Positions 1 through 10,970 of a DNA stretch of 64,000 nt are shown in pieces. This DNA comes from Tipula vernalis. Taxonomy: Eukaryota; Arthropoda; Insecta; Diptera; Tipulidae. Position 1 is the stretch's first letter. Every line of letters begins with the position of its first letter. The notes beneath the pieces were generated by a model. That model had not been told where the DNA came from and searched no databases. It saw only the letters and a program-made list of their open reading frames with translations. Made by a program: the position numbers and the translations under genes. The DNA is taken from NCBI GenBank assembly GCA_958295665.1, contig OY282560.1, forward strand, positions 50,158,333 through 50,222,332, given 5' to 3'.

Positions 1-1639
1 CCCTTCAAAATAACATATTTATCTTTATCCGACGTAAAGGTCAGCTCAGATCCTAGGCCTGGCACCTTTCTTATAACATAAAATCCTGATATTTACCAGC
101 AATTTTTGTTTTAAATGATTTGATTTTTTCGGCTTTTTATAGGCACAAATATATTAGTACGTAGTACACAGTATGTTCGTATTTGATACTATCTTTGTTA
201 AGTAGGAATTCTATTTTTGTAGTTTGGTCGTATCTACCTGATGAGTAGACCTGTGTTAAGTAGGAATTGTATTTTTGTAGTTTGGTCGTACAATGCCTCT
301 TGATTTTGTTTCTCATTTGATATACAGACATACTTCTCTTAACTAACAAGATGATTTGCGCTGTACAAGATAATTTTTGCTGTTAAGGGAACAGAAGTCT
401 GGCGGTATAACTGTTCGACATTTTTAGGAGCTCTGACCGTCTATAAGAGATTTATCTGCCCATTATTCAAAAGTGCCCATTATTCAACCTAATGAAAATA
501 AAACAATTTTTCAACCAGCTAGGAATATCGATATACTGGGTGTCCTACAACCTAAGAAGAGCGACTTTCCGCTATGCTGAAATCTGGTTGGTTAAAGAAT
601 CCTCAGGAGCGAACCAATTGCGAATCAAAAATTGCATATATAAAAAAATGGGAAAGAATTTGAAGAATTTTTTTTCCCCTTACAAACATAATAATTTTAT
701 CGCGTTTCTAAAACCATTTTTTTGACGAACAGTTTTCGATCCGGGATTGATAACCTCCCGCCGATTCTATAATCGACCTGAATACCTAGTCGTTTCCTTG
801 ATATTAAAAACTATAAATTTTGTTTTGCTTCAGCGCGTCGGACAATGTTGTATAAGGTGAAAAATAAGTCAAATAATAAATTGATTATATAGGACCGGAA
901 GTCATATTTTAATTTGATGATTTTTGTGTTTTATGGAACATGATTTTTGTTGTTGTTGTTTCTAAGATCCAGGGTGTCAAATATTTAAAACTAATTACAT
1001 ATCTGAAAATTATAAAGTTGGGCACATTTTAAAGTTAAATAAACAGGGATTAAAATTTTTTCATTTCTTTATTTTCAAAATGACCGCCGAAATGTTACTT
1101 TTGAATTTTCTCCAATGTACATTTTTATTGTTTTTAACCTTTTTAAATGCCTTTAAAAATCAGGTACAATTTTTCAGGTATAAATTAGTGTCAACAATTC
1201 ATTCTATTTTTTTACTTGAAGCAGTTCAATTTTTTTGAAGTGTATGTGAAGCGATTTTTATTTAAACATAACAAAAAACAAAAATTTTATTTTATTAATA
1301 AGTAATAGTGTAATAATAAGAGGCTACAAAAAGTGTTGTTAACCGTTTCCTGAGTCGAGCTGTTTGAAAAATTTAAGGAAAGGATAATATTAAAATTCTT
1401 CTACTAAATGCTTGATTTACCTAATTCACTTGTTACCTCGGAATCGTCTTCAACAATCAATTTAGCAGATACTTCGAGTTATTGAAAAAATTAGTAAGAT
1501 ACTATACCAGACATTGGCATATCCTCAATATATCCGAGTAAATTGGAATCCAGAGAATATCATCATCAGCAAAAATTATTCGATTTAACTGCTGTATTAC
1601 ATCATTATCAAAATCTTTGGTACTTGGAATCGAGTCCCT
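1..1639. other. AT-rich stretch, no gene seen
   Basis: No open frame here has recognisable similarity or coding character. Open stretches such as 137-349 (minus) and 492-725 (plus) are short and low in complexity. The only structured item is a 58-bp direct duplication near position 200. The sequence is consistent with intergenic or intronic insect DNA. Confidence 0.6.
196..290. repeat. Short direct duplication, 58-bp period
   Basis: A block of about 37 bp beginning TGTTAAGTAGGAATT and ending GTTTGGTCGTA occurs at 196-232 and again at 254-290. The copies differ by one base (C/G) in the middle. They are separated by 21 bp, so the period is 58 bp. It is a local tandem duplication with no coding meaning. 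Confidence 0.8.
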
Positions 1640-2340
1640 TGCGTTTTCCTCAAAGGGGAAGAAATAAATTCAAGGATCAACTGAAAAACAAGTTTAAACA
1701 GTTGGATAAAAATTGTGATAAGATACAGTTGCTGTTACATTGCCGAAATCACTAACCATAGAAAAAGTCAAGAAAGAGTTCAACACATCTGAATATATAG
1801 TGAGAACAGTTAAACAAATTCAACACTAAAACGGCCAACTGAGCCTACTAGAACCAAGAGCTGGAAAACAGATAAGTGGTGAACTTAAACAGTCAGTGCT
1901 AAATTATTAAACGATGATGAGATCAGTCGTATAATGCCTGGATAAAATGATTGCTAAACTATTGAAAAAGTTAAAGTACAGAAAAAGTCTAAAAGGGCTA
2001 CAAGACGAAATATCAGGATAATGAGTCAAAAAAATTAAGTTTTCCAAATTTTCTCTGCCCGGTCCTAAAAACTATGTGCAACAAGGCAGCAGCAGAATAC
2101 ATACAGTTGGCGTTTGTATAATACATCAAAACGGAAAATTAATTGTTTATGGAAACTATGTTACAAATGGAACAATGCCGCAATACCATGACTGTATTTC
2201 ATCTATGTATGTAACGTGCCGATCCGAAGGTTTGGATAATTTTCGAGATTATTGGAAAAAAACATTTTTGGATAGTGATTGCGATGATGCTGATTTATTT
2301 GAAGCAGTTGGTTTCAAAACCAGTAGATGAATTTCTCGAT
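1640..2340 (+). pseudogene. Broken copy of an arthropod repeat-associated protein family
   Basis: Reading across three frames gives pieces that line up in order with a multicopy protein family of unknown function, usually annotated as uncharacterised in arthropod genomes. The pieces are a segment reading LPKSLTIEKVKKEFNTSEY (about 1752-1808), a segment reading DDEISRIMPG (about 1913-1942), and a longer open segment from about 2026 to 2330. That last segment reads KFSKFSLPGPKNY, then HTVGVCIIHQNGKLIV, then a Cys/Leu-rich part. In the family I recall, these correspond to the SRMMPGKK, FSKFAELRPK and CVCTIHQN blocks. Several frameshifts and stops (for example after MPG) show it is dead. The family assignment is from memory of its motifs. 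The breaks are seen directly. Confidence 0.55.
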
Positions 2341-5108
2341 TATTTCTTAATTAAACTGAAAATCTGAAGATTATGTAAAATTTAAATTGTAACTACCAAT
2401 ATTTTCAAACTTTTTTCTTTATTTTGTTATAAAATTTTGAGATACTAAAAACTAATAGATTACTTTAACGTATTTTGTTAGAAAACGGAACAAGATGATT
2501 TGCTGATTTTTTGGTATATGTTCAATAGATGAGGAAAAAGATAAAAATAAAACAAAATAATAGAAATGCACATTGAAATGAAAGATGATATCCTAATTTT
2601 TGTTTTAATTAGTGCTACACATTTAAAACATAAAAATCATAAAATTAAAACATGACTTCCAAAAATTTGTGATTTCACTTATTTTTCACCTTTTATGTTA
2701 TCTTGAAGCGAACAATTGAACAATCAGTAGGAAAAAAAAAACTTGATAGTAATTATTCATTAGAAAGCCTAAACATATGAGAACTCTCTTCTAAATTGAT
2801 TCTGTGCAAATTAACTTTGCTCCTTTGCTCACTCCTTAGCCCACTGAAGTTTTACCATTTTTTGTCTTAAAGGAATTCAAAAAACTGCTTGCATTTTGTA
2901 AAGAAATACAATTCAGAAAATATTTCTCAATAACAAGCTTTCGAGCAACCTTTAACAGTTGCGATACTTGTAATTTCATTTATATAGGATATACAGGTAA
3001 AAATAAAAATTGCAGCTCACGAACATTACATTTGGAGAAACACTATTTAATTCTTATTTAAATTTCGGTAAATATCGTCGTAAACCAAAGAGTATGGTTC
3101 AGCGCACCCATAACCCATTGTTCTAGCGTCATACTACATACATACTTCCAACTTTAAAATGTTTAGATTCCGCTCTTTCTTGAAGAGTTTAATAAATGTT
3201 CCGTCATCGAATGCAGAACTGTGGTGACAACCTACGGTAACGTTCACGGTACGGTACAGTTGTAATGGAAACTGAAATTTAGAAAAACAACAATGGAAAT
3301 CAGCCCCTTTTCCAAGTCAGTTGTTCTTAAAATGGTAGGCCCATGTGTGTAGGACAGATAGATAATAATTTTATGTAACGTAATTTTACGTAATACAATA
3401 CTTCTCCTAATTGGAGAACTAGTCGATTTTGGATATTGGAATGAATTCGTCAAAACAAAGCGTAAACACTTGCCACTCAGTTAGCATCGATCATTTAATT
3501 AATCTCTATAATTTGGAAACACAATAAATTACAATTGCACTTGTTCCAAAGTAATACTTCAAAAGAACGGAAAACGTTGAGAATATCACCGAAAAATGAT
3601 GTCAACCCGCATATCATTTCACACATCAGCAAAAAATAAATAAATAAAAACTTAGCTCGCACATTTAATTTGATGTTAAAACACACACCAAAAATTTTTG
3701 ATAATTTTAGAAAATTTATTTATTTTACAATTTTTTTTTTTTTTTTGCAAATTGAATTTTGTATTTATAAAATAAATTCATGAAAAATATTTTAATTTAC
3801 TGTAAAATCATGATTTCGTGTACGTAAATAATAAAAAAAAAATTAATTAAGCGCTTCAAAACGGACGCGGTTGTACTTGAATGAGCCCGGATGGAGGGGG
3901 GAAAACGCATTATTGCAAAAATTTATTGTGTTTCCCTATTAATCTGTACGATTTAAATAGCAGACAGTATTATTGGATCATTAGAATTAAAGGTAAACAA
4001 AAACAAAAAAATTGTCAATTTGTCATAGTCTAAAAATAACAAATTCTCAATTAAACTCGTTATTCTGTAAATAAGACGTTAGTGAGTTAAAAATTGTGCA
4101 AATTTACAAATGTCCACCTACATACAATTCGCACTGATATATACGAGTATATTTGTATTACATGAAGAAATTAAATTATTTTTATTAATTTAAAGCGTAT
4201 AAAAAAGATGATTTTGCACAAGAAACATTAAGGTGGAATGATTATTCGTGACGCTGTATAAAATTGACTGAGCGACTGGAAAATATTTGTTCGAAACATA
4301 CATTTGCCCTTATATCAAGTGGTTGGATTATTTATTGGATACATATTTATTACTACTCGTATGTATTATCATAGCTGGTGTTATGTTCAATGTTGTTTTT
4401 GAAAATCGAATTAAAACGTCAATAAGAATGGAAATAGTCTAGAAATTTTTTGAAAATTTGCCAAAGCAAATATTATTTGGATAAATATAAATGCTCGTCC
4501 GTTTACCATATTTAGATGGTTTTGATTGATTAATAAAAGTAATAAATTATTAACTTTGCGTTCATCAAGTATATCGTTTAGACCAAGCTCAACCTTTTTT
4601 TTTGGTGCTGACTGGTTGACAAAAATTGGTGTAGGGTCTTCCTTATGCCCGTTAAAAAAACGATATTTTTAGTGTCTGAGAATCAAGCAAAAGTTATAGG
4701 ATATCGACGACCGAGCAAAAAAGAGTCGCTTACAATAATAAGCACACTCAGAAATATATAGTATAGTAGTAAAAATCAGGAAAATGGTGATTTTTTTGAT
4801 AAAACAACCATCTATATATAGTTTGTTTAAATTTCACCAAAAAAAAAATTCCTTACTACAAAAGAAGTAAAATTCTATAGCAATTCCTATTGATTTAATG
4901 AATTATTTCTTCAAATTGACGTAAAAATGTTGGATTAGGGAAAAAATTGATATTTTTGTTTTGTGTCGTGCGAATTAAATTTAATCTTAGCCACAGAAAA
5001 AATGTTATCAGGCGAACATTAGGCTTTAGTCTTTAATAAAGACTTTTATTAGTTTTATTTAATTTTTAAACAAAATAAATACAGAAATAGTACAGTACTA
5101 ACCAAAAT
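2341..5108. other. AT-rich noncoding stretch
   Basis: I see no supportable gene here. It contains long A/T runs (for example 3730-3745), a small GC-richer patch near 3850-3900 and scattered short open frames without coding character. It is probably intergenic or old unrecognisable repeat. Confidence 0.55.
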
Positions 5109-6300
5109 TATTTGTACCTGCTAAATTTTTGATGCAACGTAACGCAAACAACTTCTATTCCCTGACGTGGTGTTTCGAAAACTTGAATTTTTAAAGAATC
5201 TGATGTAACAGTTCTAGAAAATGCGGTATAAAGTTAACCATGTCTAAAACATGGTTCAGGAAGATACAATCCAACTCTTTCGAACGTTTGACCTTGCGAT
5301 TTATTTATTGTGATTGCATAAGAGAGACGAACTGGAAACTGATGTCGAACGAAGTTGAAAGGCAAAGATGGATCATTAGCTGTGTCTAATGTAATTCTAG
5401 GAATAAAATGTATTGTTCCTGAATGTGATCCGGTAATTATTTCTACTTTTAAGCAGTTGGTGCTTAAATCAAGAACCACTAACCGTGTTCCATTGCATAA
5501 CCCATCTTTTATTGCAAAATTTCGCAGCAACATAATTATACAACCCTTTTTTAATTTAAGGCAATATGGCGATAATCCTGGTAGATTTTTTGAGTTAAGA
5601 TATTCCACTGGAAAATTAACTTGCATGTTTTCATCATCAGAGCCGGCATCGGCCTTAACTGAGTCGATTGCACAATAATATACACATACATAACAACAAC
5701 ATGCTCATTTTTCGGACACAAAATTGCACGTTTTGATATACATGCAAAATCATTTGTAGTAAATGATGAACCAAAAATATTTATAATAAGATCATCGGAA
5801 ATATAACCTGAAGGTTTGGAATAGAGTATTGTGATTTTTTAGTGTGTGAGGTATCAAAATTCTTCCCATCACCAACGTTCAAAAGCCAACTGCTAAAATG
5901 TGGATCACTTATTGCTCTCATGTTTGTATTTAAGCTTAATACTTTAAAGTGATGCGACAAATGGGACTTTTTAATAGTCGCATTTATAATTGACGCACGA
6001 TTTCCTCTTCTAACAACAGGTAACACTTGCCTAAAATCTCCTCCTTAGACCATTACCTTTCCACTAAACGGTAAATCATTTTTCGTAAAATCGCGAAATA
6101 TTAAGTCCACAATTTCAAGTGCTATGCCTGAAGCCATTGGAGCTTCATCCCAAATTACGCAATCAACAGATACTAAAAAGTCACGTTTTTTGCGAGTAAG
6201 TTGTGGAAATTTGACGGCATCCATATTGAGAGGCAATGAAAACGCAGGGTGACATGTCATTCCTTTGGGTAAAACCGTTGCTGTTACTGCCACACTATCC
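5109..6300 (-). pseudogene. Helitron-type Pif1-like helicase, C-terminal part, degraded
   Basis: On the minus strand, three in-order pieces match the Pif1-like helicase of Helitron rolling-circle transposons. At about 6293-6045 there is a Walker-B-like VIWDEAPM preceded by an FSLPLN block. At about 6026-5781 there is a QVLPVVRRG block followed by LSLNTNMRA. At about 5700-5234 there is RAILCPKN, then NGTRLVVLDL and the motif V/VI region AITINKSQGQTFERVGLYLP. The frame then meets a stop after CFRHG, but continues in phase as LYTAFSRTVTSDSLKIQ to another stop at 5109, where family members end. The Walker A region and the Rep domain are absent, so this is a 5'-truncated, frameshifted and nonsense-mutated remnant. 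The upstream side ends abruptly against a gypsy element. Confidence 0.85.
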
Positions 6301-6332
6301 TTACCCCAATGAATGCAGTGAACGATAGAAAA

Positions 6333-7500
6333 TTATCGAAAACGAGCCGGCCTAACGATGGCGCGGCCCCCTCTGGATTTGGTTTGTTCAGTAGGTTTGG
6401 GATCAAACGTTACTCTTCCCTGAAGTGATCTGCTTGTTCCACCGGTATGTGACGGTGGTGAATGTGTTGTTTCCAGCTTAGTGTTCGGTTTGGTTGGCAC
6501 TTCGTTCGAAGTATTTGTATGTTTATCAGGTTGCGGCGCCTCTATGAAACCAGGTTTAAGCCGGTTTATTGAAACCATTGATTCGATACCTTTGACCAGC
6601 AGTGTGAAATATTTTTCGTTGTGTTTGACTACCGGAAATGGTCCCTCGTATGGAGGTTGTAGAGACTGACGAACTGCGTCTGTCCGTAACAGCACGAATT
6701 CGCAAGTTGACAACTCTTTAAATACGAAAATTTGTTCTTTAGCATGTCGTGATTTCGATGAGGGTTGCATGTCTTTAAACTGGTTCGTGACGAAATCGGA
6801 CTGATGAATGTTCCTGCTTGGTTGAATGAAATCCGCGGGTAGTCGTATATGTTCTCCGTAAACGAGTTCGGCTGATGTACTTTGAAAATCGTCCGGGAAT
6901 GGGGTTCTCAATCCGAGTAGTATTATCGGTAAAGATTTATGCCACTGTTTTTCAGCGACACACATTATTGCGCTTTTAAAACTACGGTGCCATCGTTCGA
7001 TTATGCCGTTGCATGCTGGATTGTAAGCAGTTGATCATTTGCGGTGGAATCCAAGTGATTTGGAAAGTTCGTCGAACAGAGTTGTTTCAAACTGTCCTCT
7101 ATCAGTCACGATGCTCGATGGCACTCAGCTACAGTTTCTGCTCTGATATTCGGAATTGGTGTAGCCTCTGGCCAACGTGTGTAGCGATCGATCATGGTCA
7201 AACAATATAAATTACCTTCGGATGGAGGTAACGGTCCGACTATATCGATGTGGATTTCGTCGAATCGTTTACTGGTCTGTTCGTAAGTTCCAGTTTTACT
7301 TCTGACGTGTTTCGTAATTTTACACTTTTGGCAGCGTATGCAGTGTTTTGCCCAAGAGCGTATTTCTTGGTTCATCGCTGTCCACACGAATTTTTTACTG
7401 ATTTTTTTTGATGTGGCGCGGATCCCGGGGTGAGAGATATTGTGCAATGACTCGTAAATTTGTCGGCGAAATGATTTAGGGATAAACGGCCTTTGTGTTC
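6333..7500 (-). pseudogene. CsRn1-like integrase
   Basis: The zinc-binding part lies near 7447-7300 (His-Pro-Gly-Ile start, Cys-x2-Cys as CIRCQKC). The catalytic core starts at HIDIVGPLPPSEGN with the first Asp. The second Asp lies in SIVTDRGQFE near 7110, and the Glu region AYNPACNGIIERWHR lies near 7010. The C-terminal open frame (6965-6333, 210 residues) carries the linker LGLRTPFPDD, the ELVYGE block and a basic tail ending in a stop at 6333. The core is split by a frameshift near 7106 and by a stop just before STAYNP, so no functional integrase can be made. This piece is the best preserved part of the element. Confidence 0.85.
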
Positions 7501-7599
7501 CCGTTGAAACATCGCATACAATTTCCTTATCGGTTCCAAAAACTGGGAATTTTTTGGAACTTTAAAGACGCGTTTGATTCCATCAGTTTTACGAGCTCC

Positions 7600-9075
7600 T
7601 GATCATTCATTTGTTCATCTGCTATTGCTTCATTCATGAAAGCGTATCCGCGACGACGTTGTTGCTCCCCGAAATGTGACGAATATCCGATTATATTGTG
7701 CTGTAAAGTCTAAGTGTTGGCGTTGTCTAGGCGATGCTTTTTCAAGACTTTGACGTAGTAAGAATGTCAGTGGTTTATGGTCAGAGAACAGCCTTCGACG
7801 AAATTTTTAAAATGTTTGGTAGCTGAGTAAGCGGCTAAAAGTTCCCTGTCATACGTACTGTAGCGGGTTTCGGTATCACTTAGCTTTCGTGAGTAGAATA
7901 ACAGAGGTTGCCATCCTTTTTGAGTCTGTTGTTGCAATACTGCTCTTACTGCTGTATTCGACGCGTCGACGAAAATTGCAAATTTGGCATTTGGAATCGG
8001 ATATGCTAGCTGAGTATACTGCGCCAGCTTTGTTTTGCACGTTTCGAATGCTTTGGTAGATCCGTCGGTCCAATTTATTGGTCTTTATTCTTCTTCTTTC
8101 GCCCTTTTAAAAAAATCCTATAAAATCACCTGATCGTGTGCTGCATTTGGTAAAAGATTCGGTAATAATTTATCATCCCCAAAAATCTAAGAATGCCGTC
8201 TTTTGTAGTTGGTCGTGGGAAATTTTGAATGTCTTCCACTCTGTGTTTATCAGGCGACATGCCGCTTGCGGTGATATGAAATCCGAGGAAAGATATTTCG
8301 TTCTGCATAAATTCGTACTTGTTAAGATTTATGACTAGTCCCGCGTCACTTAGGCGATGGAAAACAATCCGTATGTGTTTCAGATGCTATTCCGAGTTTT
8401 GTGAGGCGATCAGTAGGTCGTCGATATACGGAAACACGAATGCCAGATCTCGAAATATTGCGTAAATTAAACGTTGGAATGTTTGAGCCGCATTACGTAA
8501 TCCGAACGTCATCCGATGATTACGGTTTTTCCTATGTCTCGTTCTTCGATATGGACCTGGTGATACGCACGGATGAGATCGATTTTCGACAAAATCGTGC
8601 ATGACTCGATTTGATGTGTGAAATCGATCACAAAGGGAATCGGATAACGGTCAGGTTTTGTTATCGAATTTAATGCCTTATAGTCACCACATAATCGCTA
8701 GTTTTCGTCTTTCTTTTTTGCAATATGGAGCACACTTGCCCAATTGCTCTTCGAGGGTCGGCACACTCCTTGTGCTGTCCAAGCTTCAATCTCAGCTTTG
8801 GCCATTTTCATCTTATCCGCGTTCAACCGACGTATTTTCGCATGGCATGGTTGACCGGATGTCTCGATACAATGCGTGATGTTGTGCATCACCGTATTTA
8901 GATTTGTCGATTCACGAGTTACTGTCTTGAATTCGTGTAGTAGTTCCAGAATCTCGGGAAGTGTTGAATCGGGTTTTATTGTTGTAATGCCGTATGAATG
9001 TATTTGAATTGGCTCTCCTTTGACGTCGAGGTTTGTGTTGGGGTCGATGAGCTTGTTATTTTTAATGTCGACCAA
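7600..9075 (-). pseudogene. CsRn1-like reverse transcriptase and RNase H region
   Basis: The reverse transcriptase N-terminus is visible at about 8860-8698 (AQGVCRPSKSNWASVLHIAKKKDE). The palm is at about 8600-8387, with MTFGLRNAAQTFQRL and the catalytic FPYIDDLL box. The thumb is at about 8308-8126 (FLGFHITASGMSPDKHRVEDI, then LRFLGMINYYR). RNase H follows in broken form around 8073-7640. Several indels and stops separate these blocks. The order and spacing are normal for Ty3/gypsy, and the Asp-Asp pair of the polymerase site is still readable. Confidence 0.8.
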
Positions 9076-9153
9076 TAAACCGAAATGTGATAGGAAGTCA
9101 GCTCAAGAATACATCGATCGACTTTTGCTATGATGAATTTCCATATCAATGGT

Positions 9154-9360
9154 CTACGAAGACCTATGTTGAGAGTGACCTATATTAGCGTTCGCCGCGA
9201 ACAATTTAAATGTGGACGAATTGGACTTTTCGAGGTTTGTTGGTGGTATTACTGAAACCTCGGCACCTGTGTCGATCAAGAATTGTAGCTTGTTTTGTGA
9301 ATCGACTATGATTAGGCGGCTGTTTGAGATTTGGCTATCGTCACTTGCCGCGTGAAGTGC
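9154..9360 (-). pseudogene. Retroviral-type aspartic protease, CsRn1-like
   Basis: The minus-strand open segment contains LQFLIDTGAEVSVIPP, the catalytic Asp-Thr-Gly loop of retrotransposon proteases. It is preceded by a RLIIVDSQNK strand and followed by FKLFAANANI. It sits directly between the gag knuckle and the reverse transcriptase, as expected. The frame is lost shortly after the FKLFAAN strand. Confidence 0.8.
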
Positions 9361-9365
9361 GGTGC

Positions 9366-10175
9366 CTACCGGTTTTCCGGATTCGTTGTCGGTTGGTTCG
9401 CTTCGTTGAAGTAGCATGGTTTTAGACACCTTCGAGCTTGAAAACCGTATTTGTGATGATACCAGCAATTCGGGTGTTTTGCCATTTGTTCCTTTGATCG
9501 CGAACTGCTGCGCTGAAGATTATTGTCATTGGACCTGGGGCTTTGCGAACGTCTGCGGGATGATTTATTTTTAGTTTTCTCGAAATGATCGAACAGTTCT
9601 TCCACTCTGAGTTGTTAAATTGCTTTGTTGTGCTCTGTCGTCGTCTCGCGTCGAGGCTTTCAGGTTGAAAATACTATAGCCGGTTTTTGTACGTCGACTA
9701 TTTTGTCTGCAGCGTTTGCAAGTTTCTGAAGGTTCGAATCATCCATGATTCAGATCAAATTTCTTGGGCATGTGTTGGGAGTCGCTGTAACCACAGATTT
9801 CTTAAAACTGGCTCAGTAACCTGATTAATAGATAGTGTTTCCATTTCCCTCAACAGCTGAGATGGTTTTTTATCGCCGAGCTGCAGTCCTGATAGGAGAC
9901 GATCCAGTTTTATTTTTGCTGATTCGCTTAAGCGTTCGATTATGACCTTTTTTATTGTTTCGTATTTGTCGCTCTTTGGCGGTGCGAGAATTTGATCGCG
10001 CAAACATTTCACTGTTGCTGGGTCGAGAGCTGCAATAAGATGTCCGTATTTGGTGGAATCGGCTGAAATAGCCTCAATTTCAAATTGTGCTTCCAACTGT
10101 GTAAACCAAATTTCTGGGTCGTCTCGATTGAAAGGTGCGGTTTCGCCGCACCGTTATTTTCGTCATCACTCTTTT
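9366..10175 (-). pseudogene. CsRn1-like gag with CHCC-type knuckle
   Basis: From about 10130 the minus strand reads ETAPFNRDDPEIWFTQLEA, then the conserved gag core in 10096-9755 (YGHLIAALDPATV, PPKSDKYETIKKVIIERL, KPSQLLREME, LWLQRLP). After a gap with frameshifts, a Ser/Arg-rich segment and the knuckle CWYHHKYGFQARRCLKPC lie at about 9470-9420. The gag core is characteristic of arthropod CsRn1 elements. The frame is broken near 9755 and again before the knuckle. Confidence 0.8.
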
Positions 10176-10262
10176 GGGAATCGTTAAAACAATTAAAAAA
10201 TATTTAAATCCGAACTGGTAATAGGCGTAATTATTATTGTTCTGCGAATGATTTTATTGTTT

Positions 10263-10281
10263 GATCACGTCGGGGTCACCA
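10263..10281 (-). promoter_or_regulatory. Primer-binding site matching the tRNA-Trp 3' end
   Basis: The plus strand reads GATCACGTCGGGGTCACCA, which ends in CCA and equals the 3' end of insect tRNA-Trp apart from its first bases. On the minus strand, in the sense of the element, it is the complement that primes reverse transcription, placed just after the 5' LTR. There is no tRNA gene here because no cloverleaf or promoter boxes surround it. Confidence 0.8.
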
Positions 10282-10282
10282 A

Positions 10283-10600
10283 TGTGGGTGTGTTGATGTG
10301 AGTTTTAATGTTATGTGTTCCCTCTATTAACACTCCACTATATTCGCAAGGTTATGTTCACTAAACGTGTTTTATATTAACCCGAACATGAATTACACCA
10401 ATTGTTGTTTTGTTAATTGTATTTTATTCACCAGATATTCGATATTCGTTTATTTATTTATTTAATTAATTATTAATATTTTAGTAAGAATTATAGATAT
10501 AATCAAAACGTTGATTTATTTGCAGCCATCTTATTCCGCCGTTTTTATTCGCTCTCCTTTTTTGACTTCTTCATTTTAGACTTCTATTTTTTTAAGCTTG
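10283..10600 (-). repeat. Probable LTR of the CsRn1-like element, outer end uncertain
   Basis: Immediately next to the primer site the sequence begins TGTGGGTGTG, which is what the end of an LTR (CA on the minus strand) should look like. It continues as AT-rich sequence with several AATAAA-like words on the minus strand. The outer boundary is not visible because the second LTR is missing, so the end given is approximate. Confidence 0.45.
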
Positions 10601-10679
10601 TCATTTTAGAATAACGTGGTTTTAGAATACCGCGGTTGTATCAACCCAGTAAACCGAAAAGTTGATGCCAATTTTACTT

Positions 10680-10970
10680 CCATCGACGGTAGTGTTGCCG
10701 CCACATGCTCATCAAGTTTTTTATTTTATCTTTTAGTTTTGCCTCCTGACCCTGAATTACTTGTGCATAAGACTCTTTCCCTCGCAGGGTCTCTACGGTT
10801 TAGATCAGATTTTCATTCCTTATATTTTGCAGTTCTTTAGCCACTTCACATCCACGGTAATTTGCTGGATGTTGCCTCTTGCAATTAATGCATTTTGCTG
10901 CCGAATTCCTATCTAATATGTGCACGTGCTCGAAAGGTATTTACTAGCGCATATGATGCATCCTGAGACA
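10680..10970 (-). pseudogene. Jockey/X-element-like ORF1 (gag-like) fragment
   Basis: On the minus strand from about 10935 to 10801 the frame reads AAKCINCKRQHPANYRGCEVAKEL. This is the last zinc knuckle and the following helix of the gag-like ORF1 of Jockey-group LINEs (pattern C-x2-C-x4-H-x5-C). After a stop a neighbouring frame gives ESYAQVIQGQ, the SYAQV block that follows the knuckle in this family. Nothing upstream of the knuckle is clearly preserved. It is an isolated fragment about 300 bp long. Confidence 0.7.

Larger units (their letters stand above)
6333..10281 (-). mobile_element. Ty3/gypsy retrotransposon, CsRn1-like, 3'-truncated and decayed
   Basis: Read on the minus strand, the order is primer-binding site, gag, protease, reverse transcriptase, RNase H, integrase, which is the Ty3/gypsy order. 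Two features point to the CsRn1 clade. The gag has a Cys-x3-His-x-Cys-x3-Cys type knuckle (CWYHHKYG...RRCLKPC) rather than the usual CCHC, and the primer site complements tRNA-Trp. The integrase tail block ELVYGEHIRLPADF also fits that clade. The reading frame is broken many times. An LTR-like segment is found only on the gag side (from 10283). No matching LTR is visible beyond the integrase stop at 6333, where Helitron sequence begins within about 35 bp. The copy is incomplete and inactive. Confidence 0.85.

Noticed and set aside
8138..8604. Plus-strand open frames over the gypsy reverse transcriptase
   Set aside because: The minus strand carries the FPYIDDLL and FLGFHITASG motifs. The plus frames are shadows.
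10263..10281. tRNA-Trp-like sequence ending in CCA
   Set aside because: Only the 3' 19 bases are present, and they abut an LTR-like TGTGGG start and a gag frame, so it is a retroelement primer-binding site and not a tRNA gene.
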